Source: an uncultured Dorea sp.
GTDB taxonomy: Bacteria; Bacillota; Clostridia; Lachnospirales; Lachnospiraceae
Direction of reading: 5' to 3'
DNA length: 55,557 nucleotides
Assembly (NCBI GenBank): GCA_910584265.1
Contig: CAJTZE010000002.1
Span: 70,797-126,353 of the forward strand
Translations under genes and position numbers: made by a program
The notes under the pieces: model-generated
What the model was told of the DNA's origin: nothing
Database searches by the model: none
Seen by the model: the letters and a program-made list of their open reading frames with translations, nothing else
Shown here: positions 8,956 through 18,015 of the stretch, one piece after another
How positions within the stretch are numbered: position 1 is the stretch's first letter
Layout of the letters: every line of letters begins with the position of its first letter

Positions 8956-9852
8956 ATGAGTTTACTGCATAAGAATACTTCCGCGGTCAGCGAGGCGGTT
9001 TTTAAAGAACAGCGTCAGTTGAGAAAGGAACGCCTTCTGGCCAGTCCGGGGTTGATCATTGGATTTGCGGGATTTGCGGTTATCCTGGCGCTGGCGCTTC
9101 TTGTTCCGGCGCTCAGCGATACAGACCCCAATGCCATGGTTGTTATAGACAGGCTGAAACCGCCCAGCGGAGAGCATCTTCTGGGGACGGATGAATTCGG
9201 CAGAGATTTATTTGTGCGCCTGATGTACGGCGCAAGGGTTTCTTTGTGGGGAGGAGGCTGCGTGGCGGTCTTTTCCTGCGTCCTTGGAGTGATTGCCGGT
9301 ATTTATGCCAGCTACTTTAAGATTCTGGATCATATCCTGATGCGGATCTGCGACGGATTGATCGCCATACCGGGCATTCTTCTGGCGATCGCATTGATCG
9401 CGGCTCTCGGCACTTCAAGCTGGAACGTGATCGCGGCTCTTACAATTGTATATACGCCCAGCGTGGCCAGAACGGTCAGGGCAAGTGCAATGGTAATCAG
9501 AGAACAGCCCTATGTGGAGGCGGCTAAGGTACAGGGCTTCACTAATTTCCGTATTCTGTGGAAGCTGATCCTGCCGGGGGTTATTTCTCAGCTGACGGTT
9601 CAGGCGTCGTTTGTTTTTGCGCAGGCAATTATATCGGAGGCGTCATTAAGCTTCTTAGGGGCGGGCGTTCCGGCGCCGGCGGCAAGCTGGGGAAATATGC
9701 TGCAGGCCAGCAAGCTTATCTTCTCGAAAGCGCCGTTGACGATGATCTGTCCCGGCGCGGCGGTAATCCTGTGCGTGCTGAGCCTGAATCTTCTCGGCGA
9801 CGGCCTTAGGGATTTTATGGATCCGCGTACAAAAGGAGGAGCTAAAAAATGA
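8956..9852 (+). CDS. dppC: Peptide-type ABC transporter permease
   Basis: This 298-residue DppC/OppC-type permease forms the channel with DppB. It has the N-terminal helix FAGFAVILALALLVPAL, the periplasmic motif HLLGTDEFGRDLFVRLMYGA, the EAA loop YVEAAKVQGFTNFRIL, and the C-terminal signature GDGLRDFMDPR. All are typical of the family and the length is normal. ATG 8956 has AGGAGGTGGAG upstream. It overlaps the dppD start at 9849 by four bases, a sign of translational coupling. No lesion was seen. Confidence 0.92.
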   Translation: MSLLHKNTSAVSEAVFKEQRQLRKERLLASPGLIIGFAGFAVILALALLVPALSDTDPNAMVVIDRLKPPSGEHLLGTDEFGRDLFVRLMYGARVSLWGGGCVAVFSCVLGVIAGIYASYFKILDHILMRICDGLIAIPGILLAIALIAALGTSSWNVIAALTIVYTPSVARTVRASAMVIREQPYVEAAKVQGFTNFRILWKLILPGVISQLTVQASFVFAQAIISEASLSFLGAGVPAPAASWGNMLQASKLIFSKAPLTMICPGAAVILCVLSLNLLGDGLRDFMDPRTKGGAKK

Positions 9853-10880
9853 TGACAGAGAATACAACTAATACTGCGAATAAACCAATGCTTGAAATAA
9901 AGGATCTCAGGGTCTTATTTCCGGTTCATAAGAAATGGCTTCCGGCGGTAGACGGCGTGAACCTGAGTGTGCGTCCGGGTGAAATTACCGGGGTGGTTGG
10001 AGAATCCGGCTCCGGAAAAAGTGTGATGTCCCAATTGATCCTGCGTCTGCGGGATCATGATACTGCGGTCCGGTATGAAGGGGAGATTCTTTTTGAGGGA
10101 GAGAATCTTCTCAAGAAGCCTTTGGCCGAAATGCGCGATATCAGAGGCGACCGGATTTCTATCATTTTTCAGGATCCGCTGAATTCCCTCAGTCCGGTGC
10201 ATACGGTGGGAATGCAGTTAAGCGAGATCCTGATGTTTCACCGAGGGATGGCGAAGCGGGAGGCGGAGGAATGAGCAGTGGAAATGCTAAAGCTGACGGG
10301 GATTCCAAATCCAGAAAATTGCATTAAGAAATATCCTTACGAGCTGTCCGGCGGTATGCAGCAAAGAGTGATGATCGCTATGGCGCTGGCCTGCGAGCCA
10401 AGGGTTCTGATCGCGGATGAACCGACGACTGCGCTGGATGTGACGATTCAGGAGCAGATCCTGCATCTGATCCACGGGCTGAATGAGAAACTGGGGATGT
10501 CTGTGCTGTTTATTACGCATGATATGGGAGCCGTATCCCAGCTATGCCACAGTATAAAAGTGATGTATCTGGGGCAGGTTGTGGAAAGCGCCGAGACGGA
10601 GAAGTTATTTGCCGGGCCGCTTCATCCGTATACAAAGGGATTGCTGGCATGTATTCCGCACTTGAATGTGGAAAGAGGGAGGAGTCTGCCGGTAATCGAC
10701 GGAACAGTGCCGTCCCTGTCAAAGATACCGGAGGGGTGCCATTTCTGCACCAGATGTAAGAGCGTGGGAGAAAGATGCGAAAAAATGCAGCCGCCGCTGA
10801 TAGAGGCAGCCCCCGGACATTTTGTGAAATGCTGGAAATATGTGGACAGCGGGCGGCAGGGAGAGGAGGTGCGGCTATGA
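9849..10880 (+). pseudogene. dppD: Peptide-type ABC transporter ATPase interrupted by an in-frame TGA
   Basis: The frame from ATG 9849 encodes the front half of a DppD ATPase: Walker A GESGSGKSVMSQ and Q-loop IIFQDPLNSLSP. It hits TGA at 10272-10274 after MAKREAEE. The same frame then continues with EMLKLTGIPNPE, signature YELSGGMQQRV, Walker B VLIADEPTTALDVT, the H-loop FITHDMG and the cysteine-containing C-terminal tail, ending at 10880. Together the two halves make a full-length protein of about 343 codons. The lesion is a single nonsense change in the linker between Q-loop and signature; a CGA (Arg) to TGA change is one simple route. A truncated 141-residue product cannot hydrolyse ATP. 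Re-initiation at GTG 10278 would give only the C-terminal half. The rest looks well conserved, so the mutation seems recent. Confidence 0.87.
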
Positions 10881-11848
10881 GTACTCATTTGCTTGAGGTT
10901 AAGAATTTGAAAAAGACATATCCGATTTACAGAACTATGGGGAAATTATTTGCACCGAAGGAATATATGTGTGCGGTTGATAATATGTCCTTTTACATTG
11001 ACGAGGGGGAGACTTACGGGCTTGTAGGGGAATCCGGCTGCGGTAAATCCACAACCGGGCGGGCGATCGTAGGATTGAATAAGGCGGACGGCGGTTCGAT
11101 TCTCTATGGGGGAAAGGAACTGTGCGGATTAAGCGAGCGGGAATTCCGGTTTCTCAGAGGAGAGCTGCAGATGGTATTCCAGGATACGGTGTCGGCGCTG
11201 AATCCCCGGAAGCGTATCGGGGAGATTCTGGAGGAAACGCTGAAAATACACGGTATGGAAGATGCGGCAAAGCGCCGGGAGCAGGTGCTTATCACGCTTC
11301 AGAGGGTAGGATTGTCGGAGGAGCATTACTTCCGCTATGCCCATGAACTGTCTGGAGGCCAGGTGTAGCGGCTGGGGATTGCGGGGGCGCTGATCATAAA
11401 CCCCAAGCTGATCGTCTGTGATGAGCCGGTGTCTGCTCTGGATGTGTCGATCCAGGCCCAGATATTAAATATGCTGATGGATTTAAAGAAAGAGCTTCAC
11501 ATCAGCCTGCTGTTCATTTCCCATGATATCGGCGTTGTCCGGTTTATCTCTGACCGGGTGGGAGTTATGTATCTGGGGACGTTAGTGGAAGAAACGGATA
11601 CGGAACGGTTATTTGCCAGTCCAAAGCATCCGTATACACAAGCGCTTTTTGCCACCGCGCCGGATATTTCCGTCCGGAATCGGGAATTTACGGCTCTGAC
11701 CGGGGAACAGCCGGTAAGGACGTCAACATTTACCGGATGCGCATTCTGCAGCCGCTGTCCTTATGTGACGGAGCAGTGCAGGAAAGAAGCGCCGGAACTC
11801 AGGGAAATTGAGAAGGGGCACAAAGCGGCCTGCTATCGCATTGAGTAA
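10877..11848 (+). pseudogene. dppF: Peptide-type ABC transporter ATPase interrupted by an in-frame TAG
   Basis: ATG 10877 (GAGGAGGTG upstream) overlaps the dppD stop. The frame shows Walker A GESGCGKSTTGRA and Q-loop MVFQDTVSALNPRKRI. It is then cut by TAG at 11366-11368 inside the signature: LSGGQV, stop, RLGIAGAL. The family consensus is SGGQxQRxGIARAL, so the stop replaces the conserved Gln (CAG to TAG is one change). The nearby Arg of IARAL has become Gly, a second unusual change. The same frame continues through Walker B LIVCDEPVSALDVS and the H-loop FISHDIG to 11848, 323 codons in all. With dppA and dppD this is the third broken gene of the operon. Confidence 0.87.
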
Positions 11849-11877
11849 GTAAATAAATTTTTAAATTTTGTGTGCAA

Positions 11878-11906
11878 CAAATGAGAGATGGGAGTACTCT
11901 TATATA
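11878..11906 (+). promoter_or_regulatory. Candidate promoter of the ECF sigma operon
   Basis: TTGTGT (11878-11883) and TATATA (11901-11906) are 17 bases apart, about 50 bases before the sigma gene start. The -10 box lies inside the inverted repeat described at 11892-11918. Confidence 0.5.
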
Positions 11907-11918
11907 TAAAGAGTACTC
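11892..11918. promoter_or_regulatory. Perfect inverted repeat over the -10 box of the sigma operon (operator or terminator)
   Basis: GAGTACTCTT at 11892-11901 is repeated as AAGAGTACTC at 11909-11918 with a seven-base AT-only centre. It could be the terminator of the dpp operon (an AT-rich tail follows) or a repressor site covering the -10 box. The sequence alone does not decide. GAGTACTC is itself palindromic, so the element contains nested symmetry. Confidence 0.5.
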
Positions 11919-11955
11919 TTATTTAATGATTTCCCCATGGTAAAGGAGGGATAGG

Positions 11956-12468
11956 ATGAAGTGTGATGCAGCGAAGTTTGCCGGTATGTATGAAGGTGTT
12001 TATAAGGATTTGTACCGCTTTGCCCTGTGTATGATGAGGAATCCGCAGGACGCGGAGGATGCAGTGAGCGAGGCGGTTATTCAGGGCTATGAGCATAGGG
12101 CGTCCCTCCGCAGAGAGGATGCGTTTAAGAGCTGGATGTTTACGATACTTTCCCGTGTGTGTAAAAAGAGGCTGGCAGCGGCGGCTAAGAAGAATGAAAT
12201 GAATGAGGCGGAATTTTTCGAGAGAGCGGAAGGGGCGGAAGACAGACTGGAGATGAATATGGATGTGCGCCGGGCGTTTGCAGTGCTTTCTGAGGAGGAG
12301 CAGATGATCGTGGGGCTCTCGGTGTTCGGCGGGTATCAGAGCGGCGAGATCGGACAGATACTGAAACTGAAAAGCGGTACGGTCAGGTCTAAAAGAAGCC
12401 GTGCGCTGGCGAAGATGAGCGTGATTCTGAAGCCGTGTTCGGCGGGCGGACAGGCTGAATATTATTAA
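11956..12468 (+). CDS. ECF-type RNA polymerase sigma factor
   Basis: This 170-residue alternative sigma factor has region 2 at about residues 10-75, with the typical YRFALCMMRNPQDAEDAVSEA and FKSWMFTILSRVCKKRL. Region 4 lies at about 105-160, with LSEEEQMIVGLSVFGGYQSGEIGQIL and the recognition-helix segment SGTVRSKRSRALAKM. ATG 11956 has AAAGGAGGG ahead. The gene is followed 17 bases later by a membrane-anchored beta-propeller protein, the usual arrangement for an ECF sigma factor and its membrane-bound anti-sigma or sensor partner. The promoters it serves are unknown. An inverted repeat covers its own promoter region. Confidence 0.9.
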   Translation: MKCDAAKFAGMYEGVYKDLYRFALCMMRNPQDAEDAVSEAVIQGYEHRASLRREDAFKSWMFTILSRVCKKRLAAAAKKNEMNEAEFFERAEGAEDRLEMNMDVRRAFAVLSEEEQMIVGLSVFGGYQSGEIGQILKLKSGTVRSKRSRALAKMSVILKPCSAGGQAEYY

Positions 12469-12485
12469 GAAAGGAGACTTGTACG

Positions 12486-14429
12486 ATGAATAAGAAAGAA
12501 CAGGAATTTATAGACCAGATGAAACAAGAATCGGAAGCGGTGAATGTACCGAAGTCTCTGGAGCCAAAGGAGATTGAGGAATTATTGAAGAGCAGGCCGG
12601 AGAAGTTTGTGTGGAAGAGAGCATATATAGCGGCGGCAGCCTGTTGTCTGCTGGTGTGCGGAATTGTATATGGTACGACGAGAGAATCGGCGTATGGAAC
12701 AAATGTGGAGGTTGGAAGCCGGGCAGGTGCGGATGGAGAACCTGTGTTTCGCGGTTCGGGACTAAGCACGGCAAAAAGCTATGATGATGTGTATAAATAT
12801 CTGGAAGCGCGCATGAATGAGATGAATGCGAGATCTTCTGCCGGAGGGGCGGTAATTGAGGAATATGCCATAGATGATTCGGCGGATATGGGTATGGTGA
12901 CGTCATCGAGCGGAGCAGAGGCAGAAGGGCAGGCCGTACAGGAAGCGAAGACCATGGATGCGGCGGTTCCGGATACGGCATCTTCGGATTATTCTGAGAC
13001 GAATGTAAGGCAGGAGGGTGTGGACGAGGCGGATGTTGTGAAAACAGACGGACGATATCTCTATACCCTGCGGGATAATGGGAGAGCGGTTGCGGTCACA
13101 GATACGAAGGAGGGTCTTGCGGCAGTCAGCGAGATCGAGCTTGAGGATTCCTATACCATTCAGGAGTTCTATGTAAATGGCGGAAAGCTGGTGCTGGCAG
13201 GCAGCACCTGGCGGGAGGAAAAGACAAAAGAGGGGTGGTATCGGAGCATTTCAAATACATTTGCGATTACCTATGATCTGTCTAATCCAGAAAAGCCGGA
13301 GAAGCTTGGAGAGGTGATGCAGAGCGGTGATTATCAGTCGTCCCGTATGGCCGGGGGACATGTGTATCTGTTCAGCCAGTATTACGTATATGATAATGGC
13401 GCGGTAACGGCAAAGGATACGGATGCGTATATTCCAATGATCAATCAGGGACTCCTGCCGGAGGGGGATATTTATATGCCTGTTACCAAGAATGCATATA
13501 TGTATGAGGTGATCAGTTCGATTGATATGGAGAAGCCGGACGAGGCAAAGGACAGTAAGGCAGTATTTACCGATGGAGGGGAGCTTTATGTAAGCGGACA
13601 GAATATTTACTGGTATGAGGACCGCTCCTGGTATACGGGAGATACGGTGATCAGGAGGATTTCTTATCAGGACGGGGAACTGAAGGCGGAGGCCTCAGGA
13701 ATGGTAGGAGGCTATATCCATGATTCCTTCTGTATTGATGAGCATAAGGGCTATCTCCGGGTGATCACTACGGAGGGGGACACCAACAGCGTCTATGTGC
13801 TGGATGAGGAGCTGAAGACAATAGGCTCTATCGAAGGCCTGGCGGAGGATGAACGGGTTTATTCTGCAAGGCTTCTGGGGGATACCGGATATTTTGTGAC
13901 CTACAGGGAGACAGATCCGCTGTTCTCTGTGGATTTCTCGGATCCGGAGAAGCCGGAGATCATCGGAGAGCTGAAGATACCGGGATTTTCAGAATATCTG
14001 CATTTTTACGGCGGGGATCTGCTGCTGGGGATCGGCATGGATGTGGATGAGGACGGATTTACCACGAACGGCGTGAAGCTGTCCATGTTTGATATCCGTG
14101 ATAATACAGATGTGAAGGAAGTCCAGAAATATGTACTGAAAAATGTATACAGTGCGGATGTGATGTATGACTACCGGGCGGCGCTGATCGATGTGGAGAA
14201 GAATATCATCGGGTTCTCTGCTGACGGCGGAAACGGGGAAAGATATTACGTATTTTCCTATGATGCGGATAACGGATTTGAGTGTTTGATGGATGAGGCC
14301 GTAAATGGAAATGGTTACCAGACCGTAAGGGGAGTCTATATTGATACGATACTATACGTGGTAAAAGGAAATATTATTGAGGCATACAGCATGGAGGATT
14401 ACAAGAAGATTGACGATATTATTCTGTAA
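12486..14429 (+). CDS. Membrane-anchored beta-propeller protein, probable anti-sigma/sensor partner
   Basis: The 647-residue protein has a short cytoplasmic N-terminus (about 40 residues), one membrane helix (about 42-60, AYIAAAACCLLVCGIVYG), a low-complexity linker, and a large extracellular domain from about residue 165. That domain has repeated beta-propeller blades and the opening motif NVRQEGVDEADVVKTDGRYL, characteristic of the secreted Beta_propel family. AAGGAG precedes ATG 12486. Position directly after an ECF sigma gene suggests that the cytoplasmic tail binds the sigma factor and the outer domain senses a signal. That role is inferred from gene order; no zinc-binding anti-sigma motif is visible in the tail. 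Confidence 0.85.
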   Translation: MNKKEQEFIDQMKQESEAVNVPKSLEPKEIEELLKSRPEKFVWKRAYIAAAACCLLVCGIVYGTTRESAYGTNVEVGSRAGADGEPVFRGSGLSTAKSYDDVYKYLEARMNEMNARSSAGGAVIEEYAIDDSADMGMVTSSSGAEAEGQAVQEAKTMDAAVPDTASSDYSETNVRQEGVDEADVVKTDGRYLYTLRDNGRAVAVTDTKEGLAAVSEIELEDSYTIQEFYVNGGKLVLAGSTWREEKTKEGWYRSISNTFAITYDLSNPEKPEKLGEVMQSGDYQSSRMAGGHVYLFSQYYVYDNGAVTAKDTDAYIPMINQGLLPEGDIYMPVTKNAYMYEVISSIDMEKPDEAKDSKAVFTDGGELYVSGQNIYWYEDRSWYTGDTVIRRISYQDGELKAEASGMVGGYIHDSFCIDEHKGYLRVITTEGDTNSVYVLDEELKTIGSIEGLAEDERVYSARLLGDTGYFVTYRETDPLFSVDFSDPEKPEIIGELKIPGFSEYLHFYGGDLLLGIGMDVDEDGFTTNGVKLSMFDIRDNTDVKEVQKYVLKNVYSADVMYDYRAALIDVEKNIIGFSADGGNGERYYVFSYDADNGFECLMDEAVNGNGYQTVRGVYIDTILYVVKGNIIEAYSMEDYKKIDDIIL

Positions 14430-14458
14430 TAATCTTGTAATATTTTAATCCGATTATT

Positions 14459-14487
14459 TTGACAATGCATACACCATATGTTAAACT
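14459..14487 (+). promoter_or_regulatory. Promoter of the TPR/P-loop gene
   Basis: A perfect -35 box TTGACA (14459-14464) is 17 bases from TAAACT (14482-14487). The start site would fall near 14494, downstream of the ATG at 14478. The first possible start codon on this transcript is therefore the TTG at 14547. Confidence 0.68.
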
Positions 14488-14546
14488 TGAATAAGCTATG
14501 GGACATCATAAACGATAAGCAGTCGAAACATTTTGAGGTGAGAACA

Positions 14547-17500
14547 TTGGATAAATATGAATATCGGGTAAAAACAGAGCAGATGCTCGAACACATGGAG
14601 CATAAGCGCTATAAGAAAGCGATGGAGATTGCGGATACAATTGATTGGAAGCGTGTCAAGAATCCATCCATACTGAACAGCGTCAGTGAGATATACGAAT
14701 ATAACGGGGAGTTTCAGAAAAGCCGGGATGTACTGTTCATGGCTTATGATCGTGCGCCGAACAGCCGGAAGACCGTATACCGTCTGGGTACGCTGGCATT
14801 GAAGATCAATGATATAGAAGAGGCGTCGGACTGCTATGAAGAGTTTGTGAAGCTGGCTCCGAAGGATCCGAACCAGTTTATTTTGAAATATAAGATTTTG
14901 AAGGCCCGCAGGGCGTCTCTGGCTGATCAGATCGATGCCCTTGAGGAATTTAAGCGGGCGGAATATATTGAGAAATGGGCGTATGAACTTGCCAGGCTGT
15001 ACGATCAGGCAGGCATGACTGCGGAGTGTCTGGAAGAATGTGATGATCTTATTCTGTGGTTCAGTGAAGGTAAATACGTATATCAGGCTATGGAACTTAA
15101 GATGAAATACAAACCGCTGACACCGTTGCAGCAGGAACGGTATGAGAGCCAGAAGAACGGGATGGGATTATCTGCCAGCCTTACGCCGGAGATGCCGAAG
15201 AGCACGTCTCCAGCGGCATCTGCCGCGGCAGGCGATGAATCAGTGGAGGATATTGTTGCCAGAATGATGAACTCTGTGGGCGGAGGCATATCGGATGCGA
15301 CGAACCCGGATATGAAGCCGGTAACGGCGGACGAAGAAGAGCCTGCTACAGATTCCGCCAAAGCGGAGACCGGACAGGAGAGCTCCGGGACTGCGGGAGT
15401 ATCGGCGGAAAAGGCACAGACGGCAGCAGACGGGGAAGAGGCGCAGCCTAAGGTGCACGGAGAGTCGAATATCCGCAGGACTGTCAAAGGGGCAACCCTT
15501 GCAGAGGCGCTCCGCAATGGATTTGCCGTGGCAAATGGAATTGATCTTGAGCCTAAGACTAAGGCGATTGATAAGCGGGACGAGGATCTGCGCATCACAG
15601 GGCAGATGAAGATCGAAGAGATTCTGATGGAGTGGGAAGCGAAGCAGAAAGAGAATGCGAAGGCGATCGACAGCCAGCGGAAGCGGGATGAAGAGGCACG
15701 GGCGCAGGAGAAGCTTGAGGCAGAGAAACGGCGCGAGGAAGAAGCGCGCCGTATTGAGAAGCAGCAGAGGGCGGCGGAAGAGGCCAGACGCCATGCAGAG
15801 CGGAGAGCTGCGGAAGAGAAAAGGCGGCTTGCGGCCAGAAAGGCAGAGGAAGAGCGTATTCTGGCTGAGCAGAAAGCAGAGGAAGAACGCAGACAGGCCA
15901 TCTTGAAGGCGGAGGAAGAAGAGCGCAGGCTGGAGAAGCTTGCGGCAGGCAAGGCAGTGCAGGAGCTGGAAGAGGGCCTGGAGAAACAGCCGGAGAAGGA
16001 TGCTTTTGAGGATCATTATTTTGAAGAGGCCTATGAGGAGGCTCAGGAGGGAGCAGGAGAGCCTTACGAAGAAGAACCGGCGGCTTATCAGGAAGCTGTT
16101 GTAGACGAGTTTGAGGATGATTCTTATGAGGATATTGCAGATGGATTTGAGGAGGCCGGTGTAGACGAAGCAGAGGAAGAGCCGGAGGAATCTTATGAGG
16201 AAGCCGATGCAGAAGAAATTGAGGAAGCGTCTTATGAAGATGCAGAAGATGTATCTTATGGCTATGAGGAAGAAGATGACGATCTGGAGGATTTCTTTGC
16301 TGATCAGGAGGAGCTGCTGGAATCTACTGGTATGACGGCGGATTTAAGGAAGCTGATGGAAGAGTTGGAATCAGGCTCGGATGAGGATGTCTTTGAAGAA
16401 ACCGAAGAGGATGAGCTTCGAGGAACCGAAGAAGAGGATGTCTACGAGGAACCGGTGGAGGATGAATCCCGTGAAGATTTCTATGAGAGGCCTGAAGAGG
16501 AAGCCTCTTATGAAGAGGAAGAGCTTTGGGATGAGACATCTGAGGAAGCGGCAGAAGAGGAGGCCTGGGAAGAGGCTTCTGAGGAGGCGGCAGAAGAGGA
16601 ATCTTGGGAAGAGGCTTCTGAGGAGGCGGCAGAAGAGGAATCTTGGGAAGAGACATCTGAGGAGGCGGCAGAAGACGGGTCTAAGGAAGAACTTTATGAA
16701 CAGGCTGACCCGGATGAGCCGTGGGAAGACTATGTAGGCAGCTATGATGAAGAGGAAGCTTATGAGGAAGATGACTGGGACGAGTTTGAAGAAGAGTCTT
16801 ATGAGGAGCCGGTAGAAGAGCTGGAGGATGAATACGAAGAAGAGGAGCTTCCTGAGGAGGAACCTGAGCCGAAGGTATCGAAAGCCAGAAAAGAGCCGAA
16901 ACCGCCGGAGGAACTTACGATAGAAGAGCCGACAGAGGAAGAGATCCAGAAAAGGATTAAGAAGGGCAAGGGCGGTATGCCGTTTGATACGGGGTTTGTG
17001 GTGACCGGGCGGTATGACCTGAGCGCAACCAGTGAGATCGGTCTCCGGGCAGGCCTTACGGAAGAGCAGAAGAAGCTGTTTTCTTATTTTGTACCGGTGC
17101 GAGGTATGAGTGAGCAGATTGTTGAGGTTCTGGATAATGACCGCAGAGAGAAGAGAGAAGGCACTTCCAGAACTGGTAATATTATTGTTATGGGCCAGAA
17201 GGGCTCCGGTAAAACTGTGCTTGCAGTTGATATTGTGAAGGCAATCCAGAAGCAGAGGAATTTGAAGCAGGGTAAGGTGGCGATAGTCACAGGCGAATCC
17301 TTGAACAAGAAGGAGCTTACCAGTATCATACAGAAGCTCCGCGGAGGTGCGATCATCATTGAGAAGGCAGGAAAGCTTAACACCAGAACAATCAAGGAGC
17401 TGAGCCGCCTGATGGAGAAGAAGACAGGAGAACTGCTGGTGGTTCTGGAGGATCAGAAGAAGCCGCTTGAGAGAATATTTACGGCGAATCCTTCCTTTAA

Positions 17501-17810
17501 GAAGAAATTTACATCCAAGCTTGTGCTTCCGGCATTTATCAATGACGAGCTGGTAACCTTCGGGCAGACCTATGCAAAGGAGAGCGGTTATAAGCTGGAT
17601 GAGATGGGTATTCTTGCACTGTACAGCCGGATTGATGTGATGCAGCGAGAGGATCACTCGGTAACGGTTGCCGAGGTAAAGGAAATTATGGATGAGGCAA
17701 TCGAGCATTCTAAGAAGGCAAATGTAAAGCATTTTGCAAGAAGGGTATTCGGCAAAGGAACCGATGATTCTGACCGCATTATCTTGAAAGAGGATGATTT
17801 TAGGATCTAG
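14547..17810 (+). CDS. Large TPR / coiled-coil / acidic / P-loop ATPase-like protein (1087 aa)
   Basis: I chose TTG 14547 as start because GAGGTGAG (14535-14542) precedes it and the promoter overlaps the earlier ATG. Residues 1 to about 230 are TPR-like helices (YKKAMEIADTIDW, SRDVLFMAYDRAP, ASDCYEEFVKLAPKDP). Then come a Ser/Ala/Thr linker, a Lys/Arg/Glu single-helix region (about 340-480) and about 320 residues of extreme Glu/Asp/Tyr-rich sequence with a 13-residue repeat. The C-terminus (about 830-1087) is a P-loop domain with Walker A GQKGSGKT at 883-890 and a Walker B-like ELLVVLED near 960. It ends with a helical lid, like the AAA modules of CbbX/SpoVK-type proteins. I do not recognise the whole protein. 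A scaffold that recruits partners through its TPRs and remodels them is a guess. A strong terminator follows. Confidence 0.78.
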   Translation: MDKYEYRVKTEQMLEHMEHKRYKKAMEIADTIDWKRVKNPSILNSVSEIYEYNGEFQKSRDVLFMAYDRAPNSRKTVYRLGTLALKINDIEEASDCYEEFVKLAPKDPNQFILKYKILKARRASLADQIDALEEFKRAEYIEKWAYELARLYDQAGMTAECLEECDDLILWFSEGKYVYQAMELKMKYKPLTPLQQERYESQKNGMGLSASLTPEMPKSTSPAASAAAGDESVEDIVARMMNSVGGGISDATNPDMKPVTADEEEPATDSAKAETGQESSGTAGVSAEKAQTAADGEEAQPKVHGESNIRRTVKGATLAEALRNGFAVANGIDLEPKTKAIDKRDEDLRITGQMKIEEILMEWEAKQKENAKAIDSQRKRDEEARAQEKLEAEKRREEEARRIEKQQRAAEEARRHAERRAAEEKRRLAARKAEEERILAEQKAEEERRQAILKAEEEERRLEKLAAGKAVQELEEGLEKQPEKDAFEDHYFEEAYEEAQEGAGEPYEEEPAAYQEAVVDEFEDDSYEDIADGFEEAGVDEAEEEPEESYEEADAEEIEEASYEDAEDVSYGYEEEDDDLEDFFADQEELLESTGMTADLRKLMEELESGSDEDVFEETEEDELRGTEEEDVYEEPVEDESREDFYERPEEEASYEEEELWDETSEEAAEEEAWEEASEEAAEEESWEEASEEAAEEESWEETSEEAAEDGSKEELYEQADPDEPWEDYVGSYDEEEAYEEDDWDEFEEESYEEPVEELEDEYEEEELPEEEPEPKVSKARKEPKPPEELTIEEPTEEEIQKRIKKGKGGMPFDTGFVVTGRYDLSATSEIGLRAGLTEEQKKLFSYFVPVRGMSEQIVEVLDNDRREKREGTSRTGNIIVMGQKGSGKTVLAVDIVKAIQKQRNLKQGKVAIVTGESLNKKELTSIIQKLRGGAIIIEKAGKLNTRTIKELSRLMEKKTGELLVVLEDQKKPLERIFTANPSFKKKFTSKLVLPAFINDELVTFGQTYAKESGYKLDEMGILALYSRIDVMQREDHSVTVAEVKEIMDEAIEHSKKANVKHFARRVFGKGTDDSDRIILKEDDFRI
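16539..16694 (+). repeat. 39-bp in-frame tandem repeat encoding an acidic 13-residue unit
   Basis: Four units start at 16539, 16578, 16617 and 16656. They encode SEEAAEEEAWEEA, SEEAAEEESWEEA, SEEAAEEESWEET and the decayed SEEAAEDGSKEEL. The middle units are nearly identical at the DNA level, so copy number may vary between strains. Confidence 0.85.
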
Positions 17811-17860
17811 AACGGAAAAATGTCGGATTATTGTGAAAAATAACCATACATTTAACGCGG

Positions 17861-17910
17861 AAAGAAGGAGTTTTGAGCAGATTGCTGCTTGAAACTCTTT
17901 CTTTTTATGT
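17861..17910 (+). terminator. Rho-independent terminator after the TPR/P-loop gene
   Basis: A 13-bp arm (17861-17873) pairs with 17892-17904 with one G-T pair. It encloses an inner AGCAG/CTGCT helix and is followed by a T-rich tail. A TATAAT at 17921-17926 beyond it is the likely -10 box for glgB, without a convincing -35. Confidence 0.72.
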
Positions 17911-18015
17911 ACAAATAAAGTATAATAATAGAATAAAGTGCGGGAAATCCGCAGATATTAAGAGCCGCGATCTTGTGCTCTTAATGAGATAATGATGTTG
18001 TGAGAAGGTGAGGAT

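Noticed and set aside
10272..11368. Stop-codon recoding (selenocysteine at TGA, pyrrolysine at TAG) in dppD and dppF
   Set aside because: The stops replace a linker residue and a conserved Gln, not Cys or Lys sites. Two different stop codons are involved, and the neighbouring gene has a deletion. Decay is simpler.
14478..14546. ATG 14478 as the start of the TPR/P-loop protein
   Set aside because: A TTGACA/TAAACT promoter overlaps this codon, and no ribosome site precedes it. TTG 14547 has GAGGTGAG in front.
15083..17732. Long open frames on the - strand across the TPR/P-loop gene
   Set aside because: They are shadows of the Glu-codon-rich acidic region, which leaves antisense frames without stops. 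They encode Ser/Leu/Phe-rich low-complexity sequence with no start signals.
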